Source: Dorea longicatena
GTDB lineage: Bacteria; Bacillota; Clostridia; Lachnospirales; Lachnospiraceae
Assembly (NCBI RefSeq): GCF_024168045.1
Contig: NZ_CP100126.1
Location: 1,691,501 to 1,755,500, forward strand
Reading direction: 5' to 3'
Length of the DNA: 64,000 nt
How positions within the stretch are numbered: the stretch's first letter is position 1; every line of letters starts with the position of its first letter. Shown here piece by piece: positions 9,380 through 18,476 of the stretch. The notes beneath the pieces were generated by a model. It did no database searches. It saw nothing but the letters and a program-made list of their open reading frames with translations, and was not told the DNA's origin. The translations under genes were made by a program, and so were the position numbers.

Positions 9380-10417
9380 CTATTCCATCTTTGCAAGTTC
9401 CGCCTGAATATATGCCAAAGAAGCAATCTTTTCTTTTGTTTCTTCCAAATTTAATCTCTTTGTATTATTAGAATTAAATTCTGTCAGAGTATTTCTCTTC
9501 TCGTCGCCGTCTTTGAAGTATTTATCATAGTTCAGGCCTCGATTATCAGCCGGAACACGATAGAAATTTCCCATATCAACAGCTTTCGCACATTCTTCAT
9601 TTGTAAGAAGTGTTTCATACATCTTCTCTCCATGACGAATACCAATTACCTTAATATCTTCTTTTCTGCCACCAAACAGCTCGCACACTGCTTCAGCCTG
9701 CGTCTGAATTGTACAAGCTGGAGCTTTCTGGATAAGAAGATCTCCATTTTCGCCATGCTCAAATGCAAATAACACAAGGTCAACAGCTTCCTCCAAGCTC
9801 ATAATAAAACGTGTCATAGATGGCTCTGTCAGAGTAATCGGATTTCCCTGCTTGATCTGATCAATCCAAAGTGGAATAACTGATCCACGACTGCACATAA
9901 CATTTCCATAACGAGTACAACAAATCTTTGTTTTTCCAGACATTCTGGATTTTGCAACCGCAACTTTTTCCTCTATTGCTTTTGTAATTCCCATTGCATT
10001 AATTGGATAAGCTGCCTTATCTGTTGATAAGCAAATAACAGACTCTACCCCTTCCTCAATCGCTGCCGTAAGCACATTCTCTGTTCCAATCACATTTGTA
10101 CGAACTGCCTCCATCGGGAAGAACTCACATGATGGCACCTGCTTTAAAGCTGCTGCATGAAAGATGTAATCTACTCCTGGCATTGCTGCTCTTACTGATT
10201 GTAAATCACGAACATCGCCAATATAAAACTTGATTTTATCTGCTACTTCTGGCATTCTCGCTTGAAAATCATGTCGCATATCATCCTGTTTTTTTTCATC
10301 TCGTGAAAAAATGCGGATTTCTCCTATATCTGTTTTAAGAAAACGATTTAAAACCGCATTTCCGAACGAACCTGTTCCACCAGTTATCATAAGTGTTTTT
10401 CCTTCAAATAAAGACAT
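9380..10417 (-). CDS. capE: UDP-GlcNAc 4,6-dehydratase/5-epimerase, inverting (CapE/FnlA/WbjB type)
   Basis: First committed enzyme of UDP-L-FucNAc synthesis, turning UDP-GlcNAc into the 4-keto-6-deoxy 5-epimerised sugar. It starts with a TGGTGSFGN nucleotide-binding loop near residue 13 and has the STDKAAYP motif. The position of the usual catalytic tyrosine is methionine (MGITK, MxxxK), as in the CapE/FlaA1 group. Length 345 is normal. A GAGGAGG ribosome binding site precedes the start. It is first in the order capE - two foreign genes - capG - capF. The ~360-base upstream spacer to the flippase gene suggests that this block may have its own transcription start or be a separately acquired unit. 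Confidence 0.9.
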   Translation of the reverse strand: MSLFEGKTLMITGGTGSFGNAVLNRFLKTDIGEIRIFSRDEKKQDDMRHDFQARMPEVADKIKFYIGDVRDLQSVRAAMPGVDYIFHAAALKQVPSCEFFPMEAVRTNVIGTENVLTAAIEEGVESVICLSTDKAAYPINAMGITKAIEEKVAVAKSRMSGKTKICCTRYGNVMCSRGSVIPLWIDQIKQGNPITLTEPSMTRFIMSLEEAVDLVLFAFEHGENGDLLIQKAPACTIQTQAEAVCELFGGRKEDIKVIGIRHGEKMYETLLTNEECAKAVDMGNFYRVPADNRGLNYDKYFKDGDEKRNTLTEFNSNNTKRLNLEETKEKIASLAYIQAELAKME

Positions 10418-10775
10418 TAATATAACCTCCTCATATAATCAAGTGTTTTTTATTGAAAATTCAAGGTTTTTCAACCTTTCATATCTCAGTGAATAAGCCA
10501 CAGCTATGAGCATTTCGATGTATCAGGTACTGAAATAGCGGTTGAATGGTATACGAAATAAAACGTCATTGATTTTCGCTTTACTGGCCTTGTGTATACC
10601 CTTCCCTCTATGGCAGCTAACCTCCTATATCCACCAGGATCATCTCTGTCTCCAGAGGTCCTAACTTCCTTCGTCCTGCCTGCCCATAACCAGGGTGTCA
10701 GCTATGCTCCATTACAGGGTCATGCCCTATGGTAAAAATTCCTGCCGACTACTGGCTCATTCTTTGTATTGTTGA
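10418..10775. other. Non-coding spacer of unusual composition, possible element remnant
   Basis: A 358-base gap inside an otherwise tightly packed operon. The middle part (about 10560-10740) is clearly more GC-rich than the flanking genes and contains short palindromic words such as CCTCTATGG, CCAGAGG and CATTACAGGGTCATGCCCTATGG. All frames are interrupted by stops and I see no transposase motif, so I cannot name an element. It may be a decayed insertion sequence or a recombination scar between two capsule blocks. No strong promoter or terminator hairpin is evident. Confidence 0.4.
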
Positions 10776-12305
10776 TTACTGACTTAAAATACTTGTCAAT
10801 CCTGCAAAATATTGATTTTTTCTGTATGCTATAATAAAAAGAATTGCTGATATAAAAGCGACTGCTATACTTTTTATTACAAATTTTATAAGTCCACCAG
10901 TCGGAATCAAGGATATAAACATTGCAGTTATCACTGCTATAGCCACGGTTACTATAAAATAGACAAAATGATTTAATAAAAATTCTTTCTTATCTCTTTT
11001 AAAATAATCTCTAAATATTACCGCTGTTCTTGGCATAAAATTAAATGCAAATAAAGTTATTATAGTAGCAATCAATATTCCATTAATTTTCCAAATATAA
11101 CCCAACAAAATATTAAGGCAAAGATTCATAACTGCTTCTAATATATACCACCATCTACATTGCCAATAAAATCCATTTCCATGAAGATATAGATTCACTG
11201 TATTGTTCATATTTATTATGTAAAAATAAATGCAAAACAAACTCATTCCAGAAAAAGACAATAACATTTTTTCATTTCCAGACATCCATATTTGCATAAA
11301 AGGTTGGTACAAGCAGAATAGGCAGACCGTACACCAGCCGGTAAAAAACATAATAAAAAATGTAAACTTATTTAAATCTTTGTAATTCTTATCGACAGAC
11401 TCTTCTACCAAGCTATTTCCTACACTGGCCTGCATTGCACTTACTAAAACAAGAAAGAATCCTCTAATTCCCGAATAAATGTATAAATAATTATCATATA
11501 CAGCTACTGCAGATAGTCCTATAAAACTAGATATAATTATATTATCCAAAGAATTTCTAGCAGTATCTGCAATTTTGGAAATCAAAAGTGCTTTTATTTG
11601 TTTGTTCAAATTTTCCCTTATAGAATTTGGAACTTTTCCATTTGGGATAATTTGGGGAAATAACTTATGAGAATATATCTGTAGAAAAATGTTATTAGCA
11701 ATTGTTCCTATTGGCATTACGAGAATATATACATAATAATTTTTAAACAACATCAAAAATATAATTTGAATAACTCTAATTGATACTGTTGTAACTGTTT
11801 GTATATTTGAAACAATATCTTCTCGTTGCATTGCAGTTAACAGTGCGCTTTTATAGGCAAATAACCAGTACGATATTACAGTATTAAATAAATATATCAA
11901 ATATAATATGTATATATTTATATTTTCTGGTACATATCCAGTTATTAGCTGTCCCAAGAAAGGTAATAAAGCTAATCCAACTCCTAATACTACAATTCCT
12001 ACAATTTTATAAACTTTATTCAAATAATTTACTAAAGCACATATCAAATCTGTATTTTTTTCTGATATGGGCTTATATAATGCAAATACAACTGCCGTTG
12101 AAAATCCCAATTCTGCAAGACTTAACATTTGGAGTATTGATGTAAATAATCCACTTAAGCCTTGATATTCTGCTCCCAAATAATAAATAACTATTGTTCT
12201 AATAATAAATGGCAAAATAATATTTAGTATTTGCTTTATTAATCCACTACTAAAATTACGTATGGTATTTTGTGTTCTAGTTCTTGACAATTTAACATTC
12301 CTCAT
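10776..12305 (-). CDS. wzx: Polysaccharide flippase (Wzx-type, MOP/PST superfamily)
   Basis: An integral membrane protein of 509 residues with about 12-14 hydrophobic helices, predicted to flip the lipid-linked repeat unit across the membrane. The N-terminus (RNFSSGLIKQILNIILPFIIRTIVIYYLG, here split by eye into a short basic head and TM1) and the early motif YQGLSGLFTSILQMLSLAELG match the Gram-positive oligosaccharide flippase group. The ribosome binding site is weak (TTAGGAA). It follows the polymerase gene by 17 bases and lies between the glycosyltransferases and the FucNAc genes, as expected for a Wzx/Wzy locus. Assignment as wzx rests on topology, family look and context. Confidence 0.88.
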   Translation of the reverse strand: MRNVKLSRTRTQNTIRNFSSGLIKQILNIILPFIIRTIVIYYLGAEYQGLSGLFTSILQMLSLAELGFSTAVVFALYKPISEKNTDLICALVNYLNKVYKIVGIVVLGVGLALLPFLGQLITGYVPENINIYILYLIYLFNTVISYWLFAYKSALLTAMQREDIVSNIQTVTTVSIRVIQIIFLMLFKNYYVYILVMPIGTIANNIFLQIYSHKLFPQIIPNGKVPNSIRENLNKQIKALLISKIADTARNSLDNIIISSFIGLSAVAVYDNYLYIYSGIRGFFLVLVSAMQASVGNSLVEESVDKNYKDLNKFTFFIMFFTGWCTVCLFCLYQPFMQIWMSGNEKMLLSFSGMSLFCIYFYIINMNNTVNLYLHGNGFYWQCRWWYILEAVMNLCLNILLGYIWKINGILIATIITLFAFNFMPRTAVIFRDYFKRDKKEFLLNHFVYFIVTVAIAVITAMFISLIPTGGLIKFVIKSIAVAFISAILFIIAYRKNQYFAGLTSILSQ

Positions 12306-12322
12306 TTCCTAAGCCGATATTT

Positions 12323-13444
12323 TTAATATATAATTGATATCAGCACATAGTATAAAGACATGAATATATTATACATAAATAATGCTAATGTATATCCAAT
12401 TGCACTTCCTGATATCTTTCCATCATAAATGCTGTCCCTTGAAATATTTGAAATAGGAATAAATAAAATAAAATATGTAAGAAGTAAAATTCTAAATCCT
12501 ATCTTTACAGAACCAAATACTATAACCAATAAAATGCTAGTAATGATTCCAATTCTAAGGACATCTTCATATTTTGCATAATTTAGTCCTATTGGGCACT
12601 TATTTAACGCTTCATCTTTTTTCATCAATTTAAGTATTATTAAGCACATTATTATCGGATACACATTAATCACATATGTCATAATAATCTGATACGTATT
12701 TATTAAACTATTGCTAGCTCCCGAATGATATAGGTTGTACCACAATTTAAATAAAAATCTATACTGCGAATACTCCAAGAATGATAAATCAATATTTTTA
12801 AGTACCAATGCTCCCAATAGGAAAAAAAACACAATTCCATACTTCTTTTTATTCGATAACTTCATAACAAGGAATATTTCTGCAAAAGCTAAAAATATTG
12901 CAGAATAATGGAATCCAAATGCTAGTACATAAAAAATTCCTTTTTTTGTCAATTTTTCACTATGAAATGCAATACATAAAAAAGGCGCTGCTAAATAAAA
13001 TCTTGTCAAGTCAACTTGAAACATCATAATCAACAGAAAAAAGTAAAACATTAACAATGGCTTTTTCCCTTTTCTAAAAAAAATGCCATAAAAAATTAAT
13101 GATGGTATAAATACAATCGCAAATAACCATTTTTGAACAGACAAACCTATTTTTTTTGCTACCACTATTGTCAATGTAAACAAAGGCTCATATTCATTCA
13201 AAAACAAGCTTTTAATATCAAGTGTACTCATTATGCGATTTATATTTGAAGATGAATAATATTCAATATAGTTTCTCAAATCCAATCCCAAAGTTCTGTT
13301 TGAATACATAAAACTTAATATAAAAATTGCAAAAATGACTATTGCGCATTGACTTTTTTTTGAAAATTTATTCTGTATTAATCCCAATAAAAGAATAACA
13401 ATTATCGCTATCCAAAAAACAACAAATTGAATTTGCATACTCAT
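12323..13444 (-). CDS. wzy: EpsG-family membrane protein, probable repeat-unit polymerase (Wzy)
   Basis: A 373-residue very hydrophobic protein with about ten predicted membrane helices. The N-terminal motif FMYSNRTLGLDLRNYIEYY is the conserved first extracytoplasmic loop of the EpsG/Wzy-like family, where an R..G.D..NY pattern recurs. Such proteins are taken to join repeat units on the outer face of the membrane. It lies directly upstream of the flippase in the operon, and no other gene here could serve as polymerase. Sequence conservation of Wzy proteins is poor, so the call depends partly on topology and position. AT-rich codon use matches the glycosyltransferase neighbours. Confidence 0.8.
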   Translation of the reverse strand: MSMQIQFVVFWIAIIVILLLGLIQNKFSKKSQCAIVIFAIFILSFMYSNRTLGLDLRNYIEYYSSSNINRIMSTLDIKSLFLNEYEPLFTLTIVVAKKIGLSVQKWLFAIVFIPSLIFYGIFFRKGKKPLLMFYFFLLIMMFQVDLTRFYLAAPFLCIAFHSEKLTKKGIFYVLAFGFHYSAIFLAFAEIFLVMKLSNKKKYGIVFFFLLGALVLKNIDLSFLEYSQYRFLFKLWYNLYHSGASNSLINTYQIIMTYVINVYPIIMCLIILKLMKKDEALNKCPIGLNYAKYEDVLRIGIITSILLVIVFGSVKIGFRILLLTYFILFIPISNISRDSIYDGKISGSAIGYTLALFMYNIFMSLYYVLISIIY

Positions 13445-13478
13445 AAGTTATATTGCACCCCCTTTTCAAAAACATTGT

Positions 13479-14411
13479 CTAACAGTTTTCTTGATATGCT
13501 TCCGCTTCACGCTTCCACTCTTTATATAGTAATTCATTCATCTGAGGAAAATCACTCATCAACCTTTTCCAAACCATATCATTTCTATTAATTCCTTTTG
13601 TATTTGATTTCCATAAGCCAACTTTTCCAGCCTTTATGCAATCAAAATATACTAATTCATTTTCCATACATGAAAATGTCATTTTATTATTGCGTATTGC
13701 ACATAATTTTAGCCATAAGTCATCAGTATACAAAGCCGCTTCTGTAATATAATTTTTATCAAATGTATACTCTGGCAAACTGTGCGGTGGGTATAATACA
13801 CCATTACATCCAATAGGCACTAATAAGTAACTTGGATTTTCGACTATACGATTTGACCATTTATTATATGCAAGATATTGATTATCTACACCGTATTCTA
13901 TTCGATGTGTTTTATTTGCAATTATACAATCAGGATGTTTTAAATAATTATTCCATAGAATTTCCAAATGATTTTCCGGATAAAATATATCATCATCAGC
14001 TATTACAACACAGTCATCAGGATATTCTTGCACTGTATAGTAATATTTTTTATGCGGCTTCAGATCATCACACCACTTAATCTCTAGGCCATATTTTTCA
14101 AGCCTTTTCAAATTATCAGGTAACTCTATTCCTTCAAATTGAGATTTTGCTAACCATAAGAGTACCTTTTTAGGCTTTAGTGTTTGTGAAAGCAATGTGA
14201 CAATAGTCAGCCATACAGTATTTATTCTCTCAGGAAATGAAGTCAGTGAAACAATAATACTGCTCTCTTCACTAATACCAATCTTTTCAAATTTTTTATT
14301 TAAAATTGGATATCCCAAATTAATTAACATTTTATAAAATCTATATTTCCATATTGCCAGGAAATGATTATCATATTTTAACTTTATTGAATCATATAAT
14401 TTTTTTATCAT
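13479..14411 (-). CDS. Glycosyltransferase, GT-A-like family
   Basis: A 310-residue cytoplasmic enzyme likely to add one sugar to the lipid-linked repeat unit. Features: SIIVSLTSFPERINTVW near residue 52, KPKKVLLWLAKSQF, and a DDD(I) metal-binding motif near residue 140 (VVIADDDIFYP), which is the DxD site of GT-A transferases. The pattern belongs to a group of capsule-locus proteins usually annotated as family A glycosyltransferases without a known donor. A short amphipathic N-terminus replaces a membrane anchor. It lies between a GT4 enzyme and the polymerase. Donor and acceptor cannot be deduced. Confidence 0.75.
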   Translation of the reverse strand: MIKKLYDSIKLKYDNHFLAIWKYRFYKMLINLGYPILNKKFEKIGISEESSIIVSLTSFPERINTVWLTIVTLLSQTLKPKKVLLWLAKSQFEGIELPDNLKRLEKYGLEIKWCDDLKPHKKYYYTVQEYPDDCVVIADDDIFYPENHLEILWNNYLKHPDCIIANKTHRIEYGVDNQYLAYNKWSNRIVENPSYLLVPIGCNGVLYPPHSLPEYTFDKNYITEAALYTDDLWLKLCAIRNNKMTFSCMENELVYFDCIKAGKVGLWKSNTKGINRNDMVWKRLMSDFPQMNELLYKEWKREAEAYQENC

Positions 14412-14428
14412 AAATTGTTCCTTACGAC

Positions 14429-15634
14429 TTATTGTGTTATATTTTTTATATAAACTCTAGCGACTTCTGAATCTGAATATTCTCTCGCGGTTTTATAACC
14501 CATTTCTACAATATTTGATATTTCATCAATTTCTTTTTTGGTTATTCTATTCAAGATACTATGCAGTTCTTTATCATTTCCCTCTTCACATAAAAAACCA
14601 TTCTTTTCACATTTAATAATCCCATCAACTCCACCGTTTTTGGAAGCAATAGTCAAGCAACTAGCAGCCATGGCTTCAAGGTACACCAAGCCAAATATTT
14701 CATTTGTACTAATCATTACAAAAATATGTGTATCTTCAAGTATTTGCATAACTTTATCTCTTGAAACACGTCCCCAAAAATGAACTTTGTCAGCACAGTT
14801 AAGGTTTTGTGCTAATTCTTCCAGTTCTGTGCGGGAAGCACCATCTCCCACAATGTTAAACTCCCACTTTACATCTTTTATTTCTGATAGTGCCTTTATT
14901 GTGGAGTCTATATTTTTATAAGAAACTAGTCTTCCGACATAAGTAATTTTCCACGTTTTAATGTTCCTATATTTTTCTGTATTAAGCCTATAATTTTTCA
15001 AATACTCATCCGGTACGCCCGAATTACACACAAATGGCAATTTATCTAACTTAAGTATCTCCTTTATCTGTTTTGCCTGAGATAGAGATCTTGCTCCTAA
15101 TGAATCTATATTTTTCAAGTACTCTTCAGCATTAAATTTTGGCGATTCAATATATCCTGTCCCATGTAAAACTACTGCTGTTTTACAATGATATATTGTT
15201 TTTAATTCCGAAATTATCTCCATTTGTGGACTTGCCCAATGTCCTGTTATTACATCTGGTTCAAATTTTTCTTTTTTCAAAGTAGCTACAATTTTATTTA
15301 CTTGTCTTTTTATAACATTATCGCTAGGCTGTGAATGAGGAATAAACTTTTTTATTGGAAGACGAAATACTTTTACTCCATTATCTTGGTATTCTTTTTC
15401 TTTAACTGCATCATAATCAGAAATTGCGAATCCCATCCTTGCTGCTAAAGATTTTTTCAATTTCTCTGGAATTTCATGAATTACTCTAGGATAACAATGT
15501 GAATTGTGAATAACAAGCACCTCGTGTCCCTGTTTCTTCCACTCTTTCACAAATGAATTCACAATATTAGTAGATGTATCCTTGTTACCCAAAAATTCAT
15601 CTTTATATACTGAGGTCAGCATTAATATTCTCAT
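14429..15634 (-). CDS. Glycosyltransferase family 4
   Basis: A 401-residue GT-B fold enzyme. The N-terminal half begins MRILMLTSVYKDEF; the C-terminal half has VGRLVSYKNIDSTIKAL, then HFWGRV and FGLVYLEAMAASC (the E-x7-E type motif of retaining GT4 enzymes). The ATG at 15634 has AAGGAG upstream and opens directly on the first strand; an in-frame ATG at 15679 would overlap the upstream acetyltransferase gene. It probably adds a sugar in the repeat unit. The stop of the upstream gene lies one base before the start codon, so translation is likely coupled. Substrate unknown. Confidence 0.85.
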   Translation of the reverse strand: MRILMLTSVYKDEFLGNKDTSTNIVNSFVKEWKKQGHEVLVIHNSHCYPRVIHEIPEKLKKSLAARMGFAISDYDAVKEKEYQDNGVKVFRLPIKKFIPHSQPSDNVIKRQVNKIVATLKKEKFEPDVITGHWASPQMEIISELKTIYHCKTAVVLHGTGYIESPKFNAEEYLKNIDSLGARSLSQAKQIKEILKLDKLPFVCNSGVPDEYLKNYRLNTEKYRNIKTWKITYVGRLVSYKNIDSTIKALSEIKDVKWEFNIVGDGASRTELEELAQNLNCADKVHFWGRVSRDKVMQILEDTHIFVMISTNEIFGLVYLEAMAASCLTIASKNGGVDGIIKCEKNGFLCEEGNDKELHSILNRITKKEIDEISNIVEMGYKTAREYSDSEVARVYIKNITQ

Positions 15635-15635
15635 C

Positions 15636-16250
15636 TTACTTCTCCTTGATCGTTTCAATGAATTTCTGTGGATTGTCAAACAAATGAGAATATTTTCCTA
15701 TTGTTTCATCGTTCCATTCCCACCAAGTTGTTTGCAATAGTTCTTTACTTGTTTCTTCATCAAACCTATTTCTAATTTTTTTTGCAGGATTTCCAGCCCA
15801 TATTTCATATGGTGGAATGTCATGTGTAACAACACTCCCAGCTCCCACAACTGCTCCCACTCCTATTGTTATTCCTGATAAAACAGTTACTCCTGCGCCA
15901 ATCCACACATCCGAGCTAATTACTATTTTTTTATCAGAAATATCATCAAATTTTGCAAAATTTTTGTTCAAAACATTCTTTCCCTTATGAAAAACCGGAG
16001 ACGACGAAACTCTTTCTATTGGATGCATTGCACCGCCTAATCGACAATTATCTGCTATTGAAACAAAAGAGCCTATATCGCAATTTAAAATAAAGCAATC
16101 ATGCCCACAATATGAGTACCTATTTATACTTGAATTATTCATTTGCGTACCCGAACAAATCTTCGCATTTTTATTTACTTGGCAATTCGTTAAAGCTGCC
16201 GGATTAAAGATAGTTTTTATTCCTTTAGCAACTATACGTTTTAAATCCAT
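15636..16250 (-). CDS. Hexapeptide-repeat O-acetyltransferase (CatB/LbH family)
   Basis: A 204-residue left-handed beta-helix acyltransferase. Hexapeptide repeats run through the middle, ending with VIGAGVTVLSGITIG-type turns and the family tail PPYEIWAGNPAKKIRNRF. The AMHPIERVSSSPVF loop carries the histidine used in catalysis in this group. It probably O-acetylates a sugar of the capsule repeat or a lipid-linked intermediate with acetyl-CoA. It overlaps no neighbour but abuts the GT4 gene by one base. The residue acetylated is unknown. Confidence 0.82.
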   Translation of the reverse strand: MDLKRIVAKGIKTIFNPAALTNCQVNKNAKICSGTQMNNSSINRYSYCGHDCFILNCDIGSFVSIADNCRLGGAMHPIERVSSSPVFHKGKNVLNKNFAKFDDISDKKIVISSDVWIGAGVTVLSGITIGVGAVVGAGSVVTHDIPPYEIWAGNPAKKIRNRFDEETSKELLQTTWWEWNDETIGKYSHLFDNPQKFIETIKEK

Positions 16251-16278
16251 TATTTTTCTCCAAAATTAACTATTAATT

Positions 16279-17484
16279 TTATTTAAAATGTTTCATTATT
16301 ATATCGTATCCAGTTTTTGTTGAATAATACTTGTTCAAATAATTCCACTCTTTATCAGCTACATCTTGTATTTGCATAATTTTTCCCACACATTCAGCAA
16401 ATCCTTTTATATCATTGCTTTCACACCCGTTTCCAAATCCAGCCTCTTCTATAATTCTTCCTATATCTGTATTCGGATCTGTACATGCTAAAACTGGAAT
16501 TTTTGCTTGCATATAACTTAATACTCGACTTGGAAAATTAGGAATTGTAAAACGATGATCCAAAAAAATCATTCCTACATCACATGCCCCTACCATAGTA
16601 TCGTAATCCTCCTGGGGTAATCTTTTCATCAATCTTATATTATTCTGATTGCTGTCCTTTACAAATTTCTCAATTTTTCCATATTCGGTGCCATCTCCTA
16701 CAATAAGGAAATAATTATCTTTACTGTTTTCTTGGCTATGTAAACACTCTATCAAAAAATCTATTCCTTGTGGTTTTCCCAAGTTACCACCATAAACAAA
16801 CACTTTTTTTTCTAAAGGAATATCATATTTTTTTCTAATGTATCTACGTTCTTCTTCGTTTATAGATTTATCCACTACTTCAATACAATTTGGACATACT
16901 TCCACTTTATACTCATCAATCTCTGGGTTGTTTTGTTTTACATATTCTACATTCGCCGGGCTCATACATCCAATATAGTCTGATAAGCCATAAAGCTTTT
17001 TTTCTTTGTTACGGAAAAATTTATACAAAATTCCCTTAATACCAGATTTGCTCATCATGCCTATATCTACTGCATTCTGAGGGAAAATGTCTTTAAGCAA
17101 AAGATATGTTTTTGCATTATCTCTACGCCTTACATATTCTATTGCATTGCAAAACGTAATCGGAGGTGTCGAGTACATAACAAGATCAAATTTAACATTT
17201 GAATAATATTTTTTTATTGCTTTAATAAAAACTGGCTCTATTGACAACTGGGCAAGACCTTTTTCTATTAAACTTACCATTCCTGTTACATTTCCGGTTC
17301 TCACATGAAGCATATGAATTCCATTTTTTTCTTCATACGCTGTCTGAAGTCCTGTTCTTTTTTCATATGGACTAATAGTGTATACAGAATGTCCAGCATC
17401 ACGAAAATATCGTAATAAATCGCAATATATTGTATGTTCTTCAACATTATCCATTTTTCCTATTGTCATAAATAAAACATTCAT
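16279..17484 (-). CDS. Glycosyltransferase family 4, WbuB-like
   Basis: A 401-residue GT-B enzyme. It contains YLLLKDIFPQNAVDIG near residue 127, a motif I associate with the WbuB-like subgroup of GT4, whose members in FnlABC-containing O-antigen loci are thought to move L-FucNAc. The C-terminal half has VYGGNLGKPQGIDFL and LRLMKR-type strands, but the E-x7-E region reads LSYMQAKIPVLA rather than the classic form. In a locus with capE/F/G it is the best candidate for the FucNAc transferase, which is inference from context and recalled similarity. It lies five bases downstream of the ATP-grasp gene. Confidence 0.82.
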   Translation of the reverse strand: MNVLFMTIGKMDNVEEHTIYCDLLRYFRDAGHSVYTISPYEKRTGLQTAYEEKNGIHMLHVRTGNVTGMVSLIEKGLAQLSIEPVFIKAIKKYYSNVKFDLVMYSTPPITFCNAIEYVRRRDNAKTYLLLKDIFPQNAVDIGMMSKSGIKGILYKFFRNKEKKLYGLSDYIGCMSPANVEYVKQNNPEIDEYKVEVCPNCIEVVDKSINEEERRYIRKKYDIPLEKKVFVYGGNLGKPQGIDFLIECLHSQENSKDNYFLIVGDGTEYGKIEKFVKDSNQNNIRLMKRLPQEDYDTMVGACDVGMIFLDHRFTIPNFPSRVLSYMQAKIPVLACTDPNTDIGRIIEEAGFGNGCESNDIKGFAECVGKIMQIQDVADKEWNYLNKYYSTKTGYDIIMKHFK

Positions 17485-17489
17485 TTATA

Positions 17490-18458
17490 TTACACCTCAA
17501 AATTCTTTATACAAATTTCATTGTACTTCATCATATAAATGTCTGATTTGTATGTTCCAATAACTGGCTTGTTACTATTTCCCTCAAGATTGTTTTCTAT
17601 CAGTTTCATATGGTCACATCCACACTCATACGCATGAGGATATCCCCCGCCAAAACGTGGATTGACTTCTGATATATAATACTCTCCATCAATGTCAAAA
17701 ATATCAATATCAATCTGACCCCTATATCCCGCTTTTGAAACAAATTTCTTAATTAGATCAAATAACTTATCATCCTTAAACGAAACAGCTTTATCGGTTT
17801 CTCCAGCTCTCATTTTTAATTTTTTCTTCGTAAAAATAGAAACAATTTCTCCAGAAACCATATCAATATATACATCTGCACCTATTTCCTGTCCATTAAG
17901 AAATTCTTGAATCATAAGTCCCTCATCATGTGCAAATAACAATTCTACTGTTTCCTTATCATAAACTTTTGAAATAGCAATACTTGCGCTTCCTCTCGCC
18001 GGTTTCACAAATACTGGATATGTTATTGTTTTATTATCAATATCTTTATAGAACTCTTCCTTATCCATATAAGATTTTGCACAATTGTATCCATTTTTGT
18101 TAAGCCACAAAAACATCTGATATTTGTCTAACGACATTTCACACAATTCATATGTAGAACCAATTACTTTTACACCGATATCTTTAAATTTTTTTTCATT
18201 CTGAGCAAGCAATGATAATTCTGGATCTATTAATGATAAAACACCACTGATGTTTTCTTTTTTACATATATCAAAAATAATGTCTATATATTCCGGATCT
18301 GTCATTTTAGGAACAATATAATACTTATCTGCTTCATATATTGCAGGTGCCAGTTTACTCATATCAGTTGCAACAACCTTCCCATTTCCCGCAAGCGTTT
18401 TTACAAAATATTCAACTATTTTATTTCTGGTTCCCGCACTTAAAATCAATATATTCAT
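17490..18458 (-). CDS. ATP-grasp enzyme (carbamoyl-phosphate-synthase-like fold)
   Basis: A 322-residue ATP-grasp protein: N-terminal Rossmann-like preATP-grasp domain (MNILILSAGTRNKIVEYF), then the ATP-binding pair with YPVFVKPARGSAS near residue 150, MIQEFLNGQEIGADVY, and the metal-binding EVNPRFGGGYPH near residue 260. These enzymes activate a carboxylate as acyl phosphate and join it to an amine or thiol. In capsule loci they are thought to attach amino acids or other acids to sugars, but the substrates here are not known. It sits between the initiating sugar transferase and a GT4 enzyme. Since a uronic acid and amino sugars are predicted in this polymer, an amide link between them or to an amino acid is an idea only. 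Confidence 0.85.
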   Translation of the reverse strand: MNILILSAGTRNKIVEYFVKTLAGNGKVVATDMSKLAPAIYEADKYYIVPKMTDPEYIDIIFDICKKENISGVLSLIDPELSLLAQNEKKFKDIGVKVIGSTYELCEMSLDKYQMFLWLNKNGYNCAKSYMDKEEFYKDIDNKTITYPVFVKPARGSASIAISKVYDKETVELLFAHDEGLMIQEFLNGQEIGADVYIDMVSGEIVSIFTKKKLKMRAGETDKAVSFKDDKLFDLIKKFVSKAGYRGQIDIDIFDIDGEYYISEVNPRFGGGYPHAYECGCDHMKLIENNLEGNSNKPVIGTYKSDIYMMKYNEICIKNFEV

Positions 18459-18476
18459 AATATGTTACTCCCTTAA

